A DNA stretch of 59,136 nucleotides from NCBI GenBank assembly GCA_964511645.1, contig CAZEGV010000008.1:1-59136 (forward strand), given 5' to 3'. Numbering within the stretch: the stretch's first letter is position 1; each line of letters starts with the position of its first letter. Of this stretch, positions 45,688-55,197 are shown piece by piece. The notes beneath the pieces were generated by a model that saw nothing but the letters and a program-made list of their open reading frames with translations, was not told the origin of the DNA and searched no databases. The translations under genes were made by a program, and so were the position numbers. Source of the stretch: CAZEGV01 sp964511645 (GTDB taxonomy: Bacteria > Bacteroidota > Bacteroidia > Cytophagales > JAAEPT01).

Positions 45688-46488
45688 CTAAAGTAATTGA
45701 TTAATCCATTTTATAAGCACTCGTTCAGTTAGGCTATAGTATTTTTTCATAAAAACTTTATGATTATCTATCATCATTTGATGCTTAGGTGCTCCACTTT
45801 TCCCCATAAGATGAATAATTTTTGCTTTAGGCTCAAAACCAATTTTATAACCTAATTTTTTAAACTCCATACACCACTGCATATCTTCTTCATACATAAA
45901 AAAGTCATCTGCTAACTTTTGATTAGGAAGTTCACTCAAGAGAATGCTAGGAAACATAAAAAAAGCACCCCATACCCAATCAGGAAAAGCTTTTCTGTTG
46001 TGTTTAAAAAAGCTTCCCATAAGTAATTCTCCACCTTTTTTTTCTCCCAATATCTTTTGAAGTCTAAACAATTCTGCTAAACTATATTTGATAGAGGGGA
46101 ACCGCTGACAAGTATGTTGTATTTTACCATTTTCGTATTCTAAAGATGAAGAAACAACAGCAACTTGTTGATGATTGTCAAGAAAATCGGAAGTGATTTT
46201 AATGGCATTATTTTTTAATAGGGTGTCACTATTTAATAGTAGTATCTTTTCTCCTTTGGCTTTTGAAATCCCTAAGTTGTTCCCTTTTGAAAACCCTATA
46301 TTAATATCGCTTTTTATTAAAATAATATTAGGGAATTGTATTAAAAAATCATTAGGATTCTCTTTTTTAGAAGCATTATCAACCAATATAATTTCAAAAT
46401 CAATAAACTTTGTTTGTTTATAAATACTTGTTATACAATTACATGTAAGTTCAAAAGTATTATAGTTTATAATAATTATTGATATCAT
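45688..46488 (-). CDS. Glycosyltransferase family 2 (rhamnosyltransferase-like)
   Basis: A 266-residue GT-A enzyme with SIIIINYNTFELTCNCITSI, ILVDNASKKENP, LLLNSDTLL (the DxD-equivalent NSD typical of the RfbF/WcaE-like group) and FFMYEEDMQWCMEFKKLGYK. The N-S-D motif and EEDMQW segment recall rhamnosyltransferase-like GT2 proteins, but the donor is not certain. Confidence 0.87.
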   Translation of the reverse strand: MISIIIINYNTFELTCNCITSIYKQTKFIDFEIILVDNASKKENPNDFLIQFPNIILIKSDINIGFSKGNNLGISKAKGEKILLLNSDTLLKNNAIKITSDFLDNHQQVAVVSSSLEYENGKIQHTCQRFPSIKYSLAELFRLQKILGEKKGGELLMGSFFKHNRKAFPDWVWGAFFMFPSILLSELPNQKLADDFFMYEEDMQWCMEFKKLGYKIGFEPKAKIIHLMGKSGAPKHQMMIDNHKVFMKKYYSLTERVLIKWINQLL

Positions 46489-46536
46489 ATTTTGCTGAAT
46501 TCAAATCAAAAATATTTCTAAGTAATCTATTAATTA

Positions 46537-47421
46537 TTACCATTTAATACGGAGTAATTGCATTATTTTCGAAAAAACCTTATTGTTCTTTAAAAGAATT
46601 TCTAATTTAGAGTATGATTTTAATTTTTGGAGCAATTTATTATCCTTAATTAAATCTTGGATATTATCACCTTTAATTAAAATCAACTTCTCCCACACAC
46701 CCTCTTCAATTGGATGGAAATTTTCCCAATCTAAATAATTTTGTACGCTTAATGATTTCCATTTTCTAAAAAAAGATTGGGTGTCAAAATCATCTTTATG
46801 TCCCCAATTTTTAATTTTTTGTAAAATTTCACTTTCTTCCCTTGCCCATGATTGGTGTATAATTGGACTGTCAAATAATAGATTAAAATACCCGTTTCTT
46901 CTACCAAAAGAATATGAGGGATTATTGGTGGCAATAGAGAACCATTCTGGTTTTCCTTTTACAAAAAAGAAACCATGATTAGTTTTTTTGAACATTGTAT
47001 AAATCGGAAGACAAATATTAATATCCTTATTTTTTAAAAAATCATGCTTTTTTTTTAAAAAATTAACAAATGATTTAATTTCAGTAAAATATTCATCAAC
47101 ATCTATTTGGATATGCCACCCCCCCTTACCTAGCTTTTCTGCCATTTTATTTCGCTGATACACTTCATTTTTCATTGTAGAGGCTGTATCAATAAAAAAA
47201 TCATCCTCATAGATAATAATTTTATTCTGTGTATCAATCTCATTTACATATTTATAGAATGACTTGCTATCAAAATCAAAGGTATTACCTGCCCATGTCT
47301 TTCGATCAATATCTAGTGATAAACATATTGTGTCTACTTCATTATAGACAATTGGTAATGAGAGTTTTAGCATCTCCCAGTCATAAGCAATACAAATTCC
47401 TACTTTAATTTTTGAGATCAT
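46537..47421 (-). CDS. Putative GT-A-like transferase of unknown family
   Basis: A 294-residue protein in the glycan cluster. It has KVGICIAYDWEMLKLSLPIV at the N-terminus and HIQIDVDEYF near residue 115, which resembles the DxD donor/metal site of glycosyltransferases, but it does not match a standard GT2 start. No signal peptide or membrane helix. It may be a glycosyltransferase acting on the same glycan. It is separated from its neighbour by three bases on the upstream side and 48 on the downstream side. Confidence 0.6.
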   Translation of the reverse strand: MISKIKVGICIAYDWEMLKLSLPIVYNEVDTICLSLDIDRKTWAGNTFDFDSKSFYKYVNEIDTQNKIIIYEDDFFIDTASTMKNEVYQRNKMAEKLGKGGWHIQIDVDEYFTEIKSFVNFLKKKHDFLKNKDINICLPIYTMFKKTNHGFFFVKGKPEWFSIATNNPSYSFGRRNGYFNLLFDSPIIHQSWAREESEILQKIKNWGHKDDFDTQSFFRKWKSLSVQNYLDWENFHPIEEGVWEKLILIKGDNIQDLIKDNKLLQKLKSYSKLEILLKNNKVFSKIMQLLRIKW

Positions 47422-47424
47422 TTA

Positions 47425-48429
47425 TTATCTATTTATAAGTAATCGCTTTGTGTGATACAATACATCTTTAAGTATCTTAAGAGATGCCAAAGGTTGTTTT
47501 GCTAAAGCTTTAAGATACCAAAGATAGCCTTCTCTAAATTTATTTTTATTAAAACTTTGAATAGAATTATCTAATAAGATTAAATAGTTATTTTCTAATT
47601 TTTTCGGTAATTTCTTTAATAATCTTTTTAATGAGGTTATTTTTTTGTTCAATGATTTCTTTTCAAGAGTTTTAAAAGAGTTTTGAAACAAAAGATGGTC
47701 AATAATTTCTTTCTTGACTCTATACCAATAGTGATATACAGTGTTTTCACAGGCTAAAAGTTGAGTATTTGTTTGTAAAATAATAGAGAACGCATATTGT
47801 TCACTAGCATGATTTTGTGTATTAGGGTAAAAATAATCTGTTAGCTTATATACATCTTCAATAAACCGATAATGAGTATGATGAAAACACATAACACCTG
47901 CATTCCACGAAGAATGATGTGATGTTATTTTTAATTTTTTGGTTAGTGATGATAACTTAAACTCTTTTTGTTCGATGAGACGATAAAATGCCTGGAATGT
48001 TTCTCCAGCAGGTAATGGTAAATCTTTTAAAAAAGAAAATTCATACTCTTTAAGGTGCATAAAAGAAGTATCAGCATTAATTTCATTAAAGATACTTAAG
48101 GGAGATGCAGTAAAAAAAGTGTCAGAATCAATATAAAATATATCATTTTGAGGAAATAATCGAAATGTTTCTTCTATCAAAGTGATCTTCATTCGATGGA
48201 GGAAGTTTATTTCTCCTCTCATTTTTTCAATCTTATTTTGAGTTAATGACACATAATGTACCTTTAAGCCTTTGAACCAATCGTTAAAAAATTTTGGTTG
48301 ATCTGTAAATAATACTATTTGTAATTCTTCCTTTGGTTTTTCCCAATAGCAAAACACACTTAATATAGCCAAAATTGCTCGTCTGTATTCAGATTCTTTT
48401 CCGAAAGATTGGGTTAATAAAATTTTCAT
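47425..48429 (-). CDS. Putative nucleotide-sugar transferase (GT8-like)
   Basis: A 334-residue protein with LLTQSFGKESEYRRAILAIL at the N-terminus, IFYIDSDTFF near residue 117 (DxD site), SSWNAGVMCFHH and ASEQYAFSIIL, an order similar to GT8-type sugar transferases. It overlaps the adjacent GT8 gene by four bases (ATGA). A clear family could not be named by eye. Confidence 0.62.
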   Translation of the reverse strand: MKILLTQSFGKESEYRRAILAILSVFCYWEKPKEELQIVLFTDQPKFFNDWFKGLKVHYVSLTQNKIEKMRGEINFLHRMKITLIEETFRLFPQNDIFYIDSDTFFTASPLSIFNEINADTSFMHLKEYEFSFLKDLPLPAGETFQAFYRLIEQKEFKLSSLTKKLKITSHHSSWNAGVMCFHHTHYRFIEDVYKLTDYFYPNTQNHASEQYAFSIILQTNTQLLACENTVYHYWYRVKKEIIDHLLFQNSFKTLEKKSLNKKITSLKRLLKKLPKKLENNYLILLDNSIQSFNKNKFREGYLWYLKALAKQPLASLKILKDVLYHTKRLLINR

Positions 48430-49340
48430 TTTAGGACTTTCATTTTAGTATAAATTTTTTCTAAAATAGGAGTATTAATATATAACTCAAATAATCTTAT
48501 TTTTAACCATGGAAAAATATTTTTTAGCGTAAAATCCGTATATTTTTTTGATTTTATTTTAATTGGAAACTGAGTTAATGAGTTATAATACAAGTCTCTT
48601 AAAGGGTTTCTGCATAACATATTCCAAGGGCGTTGTAAGGTATAGTGAATAATTACTTTATCACTTAAATAACTTGTTTTATCTTTAGCAGCTAATTTCC
48701 ATGGAAGGTATGAATACATTAAATTATTAATTAGATTAATTTTCAACCAATTTTGCTTTAAAACAGCATTTAAAGCACATTGATCTACAAATTTTATTTT
48801 CTCAGGATTTTGTTCTAAAAACTTAAATGTTTTTTCAGAAATATTTTGTTCATTCCAAATTTTCAAATCAATCAATAAAACTCCAGAATTAAAATACTCT
48901 CCATTATTAGTAATCCCTAATAGTGGTTGTGTTTTAACATAGTTGTCATAAACGGCTGCGATAGGATAATCTTTAAGGTTTGTATTAAAAAGTGGAGTTA
49001 AAGAATTTACGACCACTATATCAGAGTCTAAATACAATAATCTTTCACATTTATTTTTTAATATTAACGGAAAAAATATTCGATAATAAACTGCCGAGGT
49101 CCACTCTCCCTTTGTTATAAATTGATTTGTGAGAGAGAAATCAATTGAATAAAAATTAATCTGACAATCATTGTTTAGTACATATTTTTGAAGTAAGGTT
49201 TTATTTTTTTCGGATAAATCTGGGGTAATAACATGAAATGAAATAATGTCTTTTTTATCTTTAGAATTAAAAATAGAAGACACTAATGCACCGAACTGAT
49301 TAAAGTAGTTTTGATCAAAGGCTATCCCTACATGAATCAT
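48426..49340 (-). CDS. Glycosyltransferase family 8
   Basis: A 304-residue GT8 enzyme, the family of LPS galactosyl- and glucosyltransferases. It has HVGIAFDQNYFNQFGALVSS (donor-binding strand), ERLLYLDSDIVVV with the DxD motif (about residue 103), YFNSGVLLIDLKIW and KFVDQCALNAVL, then the C-terminal HYTLQRPWNM histidine motif. It is the second gene after the ABC transporter. Confidence 0.88.
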   Translation of the reverse strand: MIHVGIAFDQNYFNQFGALVSSIFNSKDKKDIISFHVITPDLSEKNKTLLQKYVLNNDCQINFYSIDFSLTNQFITKGEWTSAVYYRIFFPLILKNKCERLLYLDSDIVVVNSLTPLFNTNLKDYPIAAVYDNYVKTQPLLGITNNGEYFNSGVLLIDLKIWNEQNISEKTFKFLEQNPEKIKFVDQCALNAVLKQNWLKINLINNLMYSYLPWKLAAKDKTSYLSDKVIIHYTLQRPWNMLCRNPLRDLYYNSLTQFPIKIKSKKYTDFTLKNIFPWLKIRLFELYINTPILEKIYTKMKVLK

Positions 49341-49346
49341 GGCATA

Positions 49347-51119
49347 TTAGTTTAGATTATCTTGAATGTCTTGGTAGGATAATACATTGTCAATTGTCCC
49401 TTTTCTGAAAGAAAAAATTTTATTACAATACTTCAATGTGCTAAATCGATGAGCAATAATTAACATCGTTAGATTTGTATTAGAAAGTTTTTGAATAGAG
49501 TTAGTAATCTCTTCTTCTGTTTGAGTGTCTAAAGCGGATGTCGCTTCATCAAATACTAAAATTTCAGCATCATAATATAATGCCCTAGCTATTCCAATTC
49601 TTTGCCTTTGTCCTCCCGAAAGCTTAACTCCTCGTTCGCCAATTATACTGTTCACTCCATACTCTAATTGTTGAACAACTCCCATCAATGATGCTCTTTC
49701 AATAACATTATTTAACTTGTTGTAATTAATGTCTTTTTTTTCTAATCCAAAAGCGATGTTTTCAGCAAGAGTTGCATCCATCAAAAATACATCTTGTCGT
49801 ACATACCCTATTTTTTTCTTCCAATCCAAAATATGGTTGGGCAAAAGTTTTTGGTTATCAACAAAAATACTTCCTTCATTTTCAATCAGTAGTCTTAAAA
49901 AAAGATTAGCAAATGTAGTCTTTCCAGAACCTGATTCACCAACAATCCCTATAATATCCCCTTTATTAATAGTACAATTAAGCTTTTCTAAAGAAAATAA
50001 TTCTGTGTCTGGGTATTTAAACGACAAATCTTTAATAATAATTGACTCTTTAAAGGCAATAGGTGTTTGTTGAGGAAATGTGTTAATGTCCTCTTCTTTG
50101 TAATAGGCATTAATAACATCAAAAGCGTGTTGATGTGTTTCAATAGTCATTATAGATAACATCATTCTATTAATTGTAGGAATAATACGGTAAACAGAAA
50201 GTCCAAACACGGAAATTAAGGTGATAATTTCGGTTTTAGACTCAAAAAAGAACATCCCGTATAATAAAATAATTAAAACGGATAAAAAAATAGTTATTTC
50301 AATAATCCGAGAGGGTAATAGACCAAATGTTGTACTGGTTATCTGTAAGCCTTTTATCTCTTCTATAGCTTTCTGTAATCTTTTTCTGAAAAACATAATA
50401 GTTCCCGTCATAGATACATCTACAAATCCAAAAATAGTATCAAAAACTGGTTTGTTTATTATAGGATTTAATTCATTAATACGTTCTCCTAAATAAGTTA
50501 TTTTTGTTTTTGTTTTTTTATGAAAAAAATAAAAGACAGGAAATACAATGATGCCTAATAAGCCAAAAATAGACGGGGCATATATTAATAATGAAACCAT
50601 AATTATTATTAATATAATAAACTCATTTATAAAATAAATAAGTTGACGAACAATAGAATTTGCAAATACTTGAGGTATCCAAACAACATCATTTAATATT
50701 TCATTTGAATTTTTATTATTAAAAAAATGAAAGCCTCTCTTATACGAAATATTATACATCTTAATAGAAATGACTTGATATATTTCCCAAGAAAAACGAT
50801 TTTGCTTTGTATTAATCCAAACTCCTATAATATTTTTAAAAATTAAAATTATTAAAATAAGGATGCATAAAAAAACGATAAAAGATTGTTCAGATGAAAA
50901 ATCAAAAAAATGATAAATGTATTGGATACTAGAATATTTAGCTAAAAAATTATCCGTTAATACAATTCCAAAAACAGGAAGGATAGCGGTTAATCCAACT
51001 AAATCCAATACTGAGTTTAACAATGTTAAAAAAATGACAAACAAAAGGGACTTCTTAAATTGATTGGGAAGTAAAAGTAAGCTTTTCTTTATAGAAAGAA
51101 TAATACTGTTCTGTTTCAT
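49347..51119 (-). CDS. ABC half-transporter, MsbA/PglK-like flippase candidate
   Basis: A 590-residue protein with about six membrane helices (residues 20-330) fused to an ABC ATPase: Walker A GESGSGKTT near 385, signature LSGGQRQRIGIARAL near 490 and Walker B ILVFDEATSALD. Length and layout match MsbA and PglK, which flip lipid A or lipid-linked oligosaccharides. No Wzx or Wzy is present, so this protein is the likely flippase for the glycan made by the downstream genes. A 68-base gap separates it from ilvB, which may mark the start of the glycan operon. Confidence 0.82.
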   Translation of the reverse strand: MKQNSIILSIKKSLLLLPNQFKKSLLFVIFLTLLNSVLDLVGLTAILPVFGIVLTDNFLAKYSSIQYIYHFFDFSSEQSFIVFLCILILIILIFKNIIGVWINTKQNRFSWEIYQVISIKMYNISYKRGFHFFNNKNSNEILNDVVWIPQVFANSIVRQLIYFINEFIILIIIMVSLLIYAPSIFGLLGIIVFPVFYFFHKKTKTKITYLGERINELNPIINKPVFDTIFGFVDVSMTGTIMFFRKRLQKAIEEIKGLQITSTTFGLLPSRIIEITIFLSVLIILLYGMFFFESKTEIITLISVFGLSVYRIIPTINRMMLSIMTIETHQHAFDVINAYYKEEDINTFPQQTPIAFKESIIIKDLSFKYPDTELFSLEKLNCTINKGDIIGIVGESGSGKTTFANLFLRLLIENEGSIFVDNQKLLPNHILDWKKKIGYVRQDVFLMDATLAENIAFGLEKKDINYNKLNNVIERASLMGVVQQLEYGVNSIIGERGVKLSGGQRQRIGIARALYYDAEILVFDEATSALDTQTEEEITNSIQKLSNTNLTMLIIAHRFSTLKYCNKIFSFRKGTIDNVLSYQDIQDNLN

Positions 51120-51187
51120 TATTTTTTTTTAGTAAAAAGAGCTACGCTATTCAATTTTATAATTTTTAAAATCGACTACCCTTCTTA

Positions 51188-52870
51188 TCAATCGGGATAA
51201 TAAATTGTTTCTGAAAGACTTTTTTGAGGTGGTACCATCGGAAAAATATTCTCTTCTCTAGGTACTACACAATGAATTAAATAAGGTCCGTTATACGCTT
51301 GAGCATCTGTTATGGCAGTCTCTAACTCTGCTAAATTGGCAGTACGAGAGCTTCTTACTCCAAAAGACTCTGCTAACAAAGTAAAATTAGGATTCAATAA
51401 CTCTACTCCAGAATAGTTATGGTCATAAAATTGTTCTTGCCATTGTCGTACCATACCCAAATAGCCATTGTCTAACAATAGTATTTTGATTGGATACCCT
51501 TCTTGTACATAAGTCATCAGCTCTTGTATATTCATTTGGATAGAGCCATCACCCGACACGCACCAAACTTCTTTATCTCGTGCTGCCTCTTGAGCACCCA
51601 TTGCCGCTGGCACACCAAACCCCATTGTGCCTAGACCACAAGAAGATACAAAATGATTAGGTTGCATGCGTCTTAAATATTGTGCAGACCACATCTGGTG
51701 TTGCCCTACATCTGTACAGACAATTGCATTTTCTGGTAATTTTTTTTCTAATGTACTAATTGCACTGATGATATTATATTTTTTGTAATCAGCTTTTTGT
51801 AACGGATATTGTTTTCTTTGTGCGTCTAAATGTGCAATCCAATTTTTTCTGTGCTTTGTGCTTTCTTTTGTACGAGTATCAGGACATTCTGCTAACAGAC
51901 GCTTTAAATCAGCGTGCAAAAACACATCTGTTCTTACATTTTTGCTGTTCTCACTCATATCTATATCACAATGAATCACTTTAGCATCAGGAGCAAATTC
52001 ATCTAATTTCCCAGTAATTCTATCATCAAACCGTATCCCCAAAGCAATTAATAAATCACAATCTTGTACAGCCTCGTTGGCGTATTTCATACCATGCATT
52101 CCTAACCAAGAGTAATACAATGGATTATCGTGTTCCATTGCACCAATTCCCAATATGGTAGAGATTACGGGAATCTGTTCTCTATCTACAAAAGCTCTTA
52201 ATTCATCCCACGCTTCCGCTAACAGCACACCATGACCAGCAATGATAAGTGGTTTTTTGGCATTAGCTGTTAATTGTTTTGCAGCCTCTAAATCTTCAGT
52301 ACTTACAAAGTAAACTTGGTTTCTAGTTGGGGGTTTTATTTTCTCTTCCCAGTTGTTGGGTAATGATATATAACTGTTTTGTACATCTTTGGGGATATCT
52401 ATTAAGACAGGACCTGGTCTATCATGGATAGTAGTCTTATATGCATCTAAAAATATATCAGCGGCATCAGCAATATCTGTAATAAGATAAGTTTTTTTTG
52501 TGATTGGAATACAAATACCTGTAATGTCAGTTTCCTGAAAAGCATCTGTACCGATTAGGTCTGTGCCTACTTGTCCAGTAATGGCAACCATCGGTATAGA
52601 GTCCGCATATGCATCAGCAATACCTGTCACAAGGTTAGTAGCTCCTGGGCCAGAAGTTGCTAGACAAAATCCAGGTTTGTTTTTAATTCGTCCGTAAGCA
52701 TTTGCCGCTAAAGCTGCACCTTGCTCATGACGAACCAAAATATGTTTTAATGAAGTACTAGATAAAGCATCGTAAATAGGTAAAATGGCTCCTCCAGGAT
52801 ATGCAAACAAAGTATCTACTTCTAGCAATTCTAATATCCTAACTATATATTCTGCACCTCTTAATTTCAT
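51188..52870 (-). CDS. ilvB: Acetolactate synthase, catalytic subunit
   Basis: Acetolactate synthase begins branched-chain amino acid synthesis. The 560-residue ThDP enzyme has FAYPGGAILPIYDAL and the catalytic glutamate E49 in RHEQGAALAANAYGR, TSGPGATNLVTGIADAYADS, an FAD-binding middle domain, and the ThDP motif GDGSIQMN followed by NNGYLGMVRQWQEQF. The motifs favour true AHAS over other ThDP enzymes. No small regulatory subunit gene (ilvN/ilvH) or other ilv gene is adjacent. It starts 24 bases after accD. Confidence 0.9.
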   Translation of the reverse strand: MKLRGAEYIVRILELLEVDTLFAYPGGAILPIYDALSSTSLKHILVRHEQGAALAANAYGRIKNKPGFCLATSGPGATNLVTGIADAYADSIPMVAITGQVGTDLIGTDAFQETDITGICIPITKKTYLITDIADAADIFLDAYKTTIHDRPGPVLIDIPKDVQNSYISLPNNWEEKIKPPTRNQVYFVSTEDLEAAKQLTANAKKPLIIAGHGVLLAEAWDELRAFVDREQIPVISTILGIGAMEHDNPLYYSWLGMHGMKYANEAVQDCDLLIALGIRFDDRITGKLDEFAPDAKVIHCDIDMSENSKNVRTDVFLHADLKRLLAECPDTRTKESTKHRKNWIAHLDAQRKQYPLQKADYKKYNIISAISTLEKKLPENAIVCTDVGQHQMWSAQYLRRMQPNHFVSSCGLGTMGFGVPAAMGAQEAARDKEVWCVSGDGSIQMNIQELMTYVQEGYPIKILLLDNGYLGMVRQWQEQFYDHNYSGVELLNPNFTLLAESFGVRSSRTANLAELETAITDAQAYNGPYLIHCVVPREENIFPMVPPQKSLSETIYYPD

Positions 52871-52894
52871 AATACAATTGGGTATAAAAACTTC

Positions 52895-53737
52895 TTACTT
52901 CACCATGCGAAGTAAAGTGGCAATTTTAGTTTTTAATTTTTTTCTCTCTACAATAAAGTCTAAGAAACCATGCTCTAAAACAAATTCGGCACTTTGAAAT
53001 CCTTCTGGAAGGTCTTTCCCAATTGTCTCTCTGATAACACGAGGTCCTGCAAAGGCAATCAAAGCTCCAGGTTCTGCGATATTAAAATCACCTAGCATAG
53101 CAAAAGAAGCAGTTACTCCACCAGTAGTTGGGTCTGTTAATAATGAGATGTAAGGAAGTCCTTCTTTGTCTAATAAAGCTAGCTTAGCAGAGGTTTTTGC
53201 CATTTGCATTAATGAATATCCTGCTTCCATCATACGAGCTCCTCCAGATTTAGAAATCATTAAAAATGGTACTTTTTTAAGTCTAGCAAAATCAATGGAT
53301 CTTGCAATTTTCTCCCCTACTACTGACCCCATAGACCCGCCAATAAATGAGAAGTCCATACAGGCGATTACGATTTTAATACCATCTAGTGTACCATATC
53401 CAGCACGAATAGCATCTTGAAGCCCAGTTTTCTCTTGAGAAGCTTTTACTCTGTCGGTATACTTCTTAGTATCTACAAAGTTTAATGGATCACCAGAAGA
53501 TAAATCGGCATCTATTTCTCTAAACGCATCTCCATCAAATAATAGTTCAAAGTATTCTTTTGATCCAATACGTCCATGATTTTCACAATCAGGGCAAGTA
53601 TATGAGTTCGCTACAAAGTCTTTAGTTTGAGCTACTTTTTTACACTCGGGGCATTTGTACCATAATCCGTCTGGTGCCTCTCTTTTAAGTGCCGTAGGTG
53701 TAACAATTCCTTTTTCTTTTCTTGTAAACCAAGCCAT
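52895..53737 (-). CDS. accD: Acetyl-CoA carboxylase carboxyltransferase beta subunit
   Basis: AccD, with AccA, transfers carboxyl from biotin to acetyl-CoA, the first step of fatty acid synthesis. The 280-residue protein has an N-terminal C4 zinc ribbon (YKCPECKKV at about residues 28-36, YTCPDCENHGRI at about 51-62) and the crotonase-like core with GGSMGSVVGEKI, SKSGGARMMEAGYSLMQMAK and DPTTGGVTASFAMLGD. The link to the biotin genes in this window is functional rather than positional. A 24-base gap leads to ilvB. Confidence 0.97.
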   Translation of the reverse strand: MAWFTRKEKGIVTPTALKREAPDGLWYKCPECKKVAQTKDFVANSYTCPDCENHGRIGSKEYFELLFDGDAFREIDADLSSGDPLNFVDTKKYTDRVKASQEKTGLQDAIRAGYGTLDGIKIVIACMDFSFIGGSMGSVVGEKIARSIDFARLKKVPFLMISKSGGARMMEAGYSLMQMAKTSAKLALLDKEGLPYISLLTDPTTGGVTASFAMLGDFNIAEPGALIAFAGPRVIRETIGKDLPEGFQSAEFVLEHGFLDFIVERKKLKTKIATLLRMVK

Positions 53738-53789
53738 AAGCTATTATTTTAGCTCCACAATGTAATTAAATTAAGGTGTAGAGAAAAGT

Positions 53790-54263
53790 TTATTCAACTA
53801 AACCTTTTCTTTTTAAAATAGACTCTACAAATTTTATATCCATATCCGTATTGAAAATACGGCGGGGTAAATGAATGAATTGTGCCCTAGATAAAAATAA
53901 AGTTATCGCTTTATCATCCACTTTAGCAGATTTTACTTGTTTCCATTGCACTGGCATACCTTGTTTTGGATTAATCTTCATCATAATCTGTTGGCTTGTG
54001 ATATCATATTTCATCTTTTGAAACATAGTTTTGTATTGTTCCATTTGAGTAATTCCTGCAAACATTATATACCAAAATAATAAATATAAACCTATTAAAA
54101 CTAGAGCAGCAACTCCCCACCATATCGTGTTAAACACTACTGTAAGTATAATAAGCACCAATGGCAAAGCAAACACCCACCATAAATCTTTTATAGCATG
54201 TCTTATCCCTATATTTTTGAACGTAGCTGGTGTTAGCTCGTATCCTTTTGTTTTTACAATCAT
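53790..54263 (-). CDS. YcxB-like membrane protein
   Basis: A 157-residue protein with two hydrophobic helices (about residues 29-46 and 50-72), then a C-terminal domain of about 80 residues (YDITSQQIMMKINPKQG, WKQVKSAKVDDKAITLFLSR, FIHLPRRIF) with the pattern of YcxB-like C-terminal domains. Function is unknown. The start ATG overlaps the nadC stop by one base (TAATG), so the two are coupled. Confidence 0.68.
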   Translation of the reverse strand: MIVKTKGYELTPATFKNIGIRHAIKDLWWVFALPLVLIILTVVFNTIWWGVAALVLIGLYLLFWYIMFAGITQMEQYKTMFQKMKYDITSQQIMMKINPKQGMPVQWKQVKSAKVDDKAITLFLSRAQFIHLPRRIFNTDMDIKFVESILKRKGLVE

Positions 54264-55117
54264 TATTTTTTTATTTTTAAACTTAAATCTAAACTTTTGA
54301 AAGAATGTGTTAATGCCCCTACCGAGATATAATCAACTCCCGTTTCAGCAACTTTTACAATCGTTTCTTCGTTGATTCCCCCCGAACATTCAGTTTCATA
54401 TTTACTATTAATCAAAGCTAAAGCTTCTATTGTAGTTGGTATATCAAAATTATCTAACATAATTCTGTCTACTAGCCCTACTTCTAATACTTTTTTTACC
54501 TCTTCAATATTGCGAGTTTCTATTTCTACCTTAATGTCTATTTTTTTTTCTTTAATATAACTAGCTGTTTTTTCTAACGCTTTTTTGATACTACCCGCAC
54601 TATCAATATGATTATCTTTAATCATAATCATGTCTTCAAGATTAAAACGATGGTTATGTCCACCACCTATCAATACTGCCCACTTTTCCATAATCCTAAA
54701 ATTAGGCGTCGTCTTACGGGTGTCTAATAATTTAGCATTGGTATGAGCAATCATACTAATCATCTTATGCGTATAAGTAGCAATACCACTCATTCTTTGC
54801 ATACAATTCAATACCAACCGCTCTGCTTTTAAAATGCTTTGTTGATTTCCTTTTACTTCTAAAACAATATCTCCGTATTTGGCATATTGTCCATCTTTGA
54901 AATATAATTTTACCCCTAGTTTATCATCTACCAACAAAAATATTCTTTCTGCTAGATTAATCCCAGCTAAAACCCCTTCGTCTTTACACTTTAACTCGGC
55001 TCTACCTATGTCAGTAGTAGGCACACAAGCAAGTGAAGAATGATCACCAGCACCTACGTCTTCGGCTAAAGCCAGACGTATAAAACTATTGATTGCCAAT
55101 TCTGATAAATATTCCAC
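54263..55117 (-). CDS. nadC: Nicotinate-nucleotide pyrophosphorylase (quinolinate PRTase)
   Basis: NadC converts quinolinate and PRPP to nicotinate mononucleotide in NAD synthesis. The protein of about 284 residues has LALAEDVGAGDHSS near the N-terminus, LNCMQRMSGIATYT, the conserved LDTRKTTPNFR and IGGGHNHR, MIKDNHIDSAG and SGGINEETIVKVAETGVDYI. A promoter (TTTG 55149-55152, 19 bases, TACCTTTG 55122-55129 on the minus strand) lies inside the longest reading frame, so the GTG at 55117 is chosen over an ATG at 55144. That leaves almost no leader. nadA and nadB are not in the window. Confidence 0.93.
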   Translation of the reverse strand: MEYLSELAINSFIRLALAEDVGAGDHSSLACVPTTDIGRAELKCKDEGVLAGINLAERIFLLVDDKLGVKLYFKDGQYAKYGDIVLEVKGNQQSILKAERLVLNCMQRMSGIATYTHKMISMIAHTNAKLLDTRKTTPNFRIMEKWAVLIGGGHNHRFNLEDMIMIKDNHIDSAGSIKKALEKTASYIKEKKIDIKVEIETRNIEEVKKVLEVGLVDRIMLDNFDIPTTIEALALINSKYETECSGGINEETIVKVAETGVDYISVGALTHSFKSLDLSLKIKK

Positions 55118-55121
55118 GAGA

Positions 55122-55152
55122 CAAAGGTACTTTTCTCTATACAAAGTTCAAA
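55122..55152 (-). promoter_or_regulatory. nadC promoter (TTTG-N19-TACCTTTG)
   Basis: On the minus strand TTTG (55152 to 55149), a 19-base spacer and TACCTTTG (55129 to 55122) form a strong match to the Bacteroidota promoter. The expected start of transcription is near 55116, on or beside the GTG start of nadC. Confidence 0.6.
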
Positions 55153-55197
55153 GTCAATATGAGGCTATTGACAAAAAGAACTAATAATAAGTGATTA

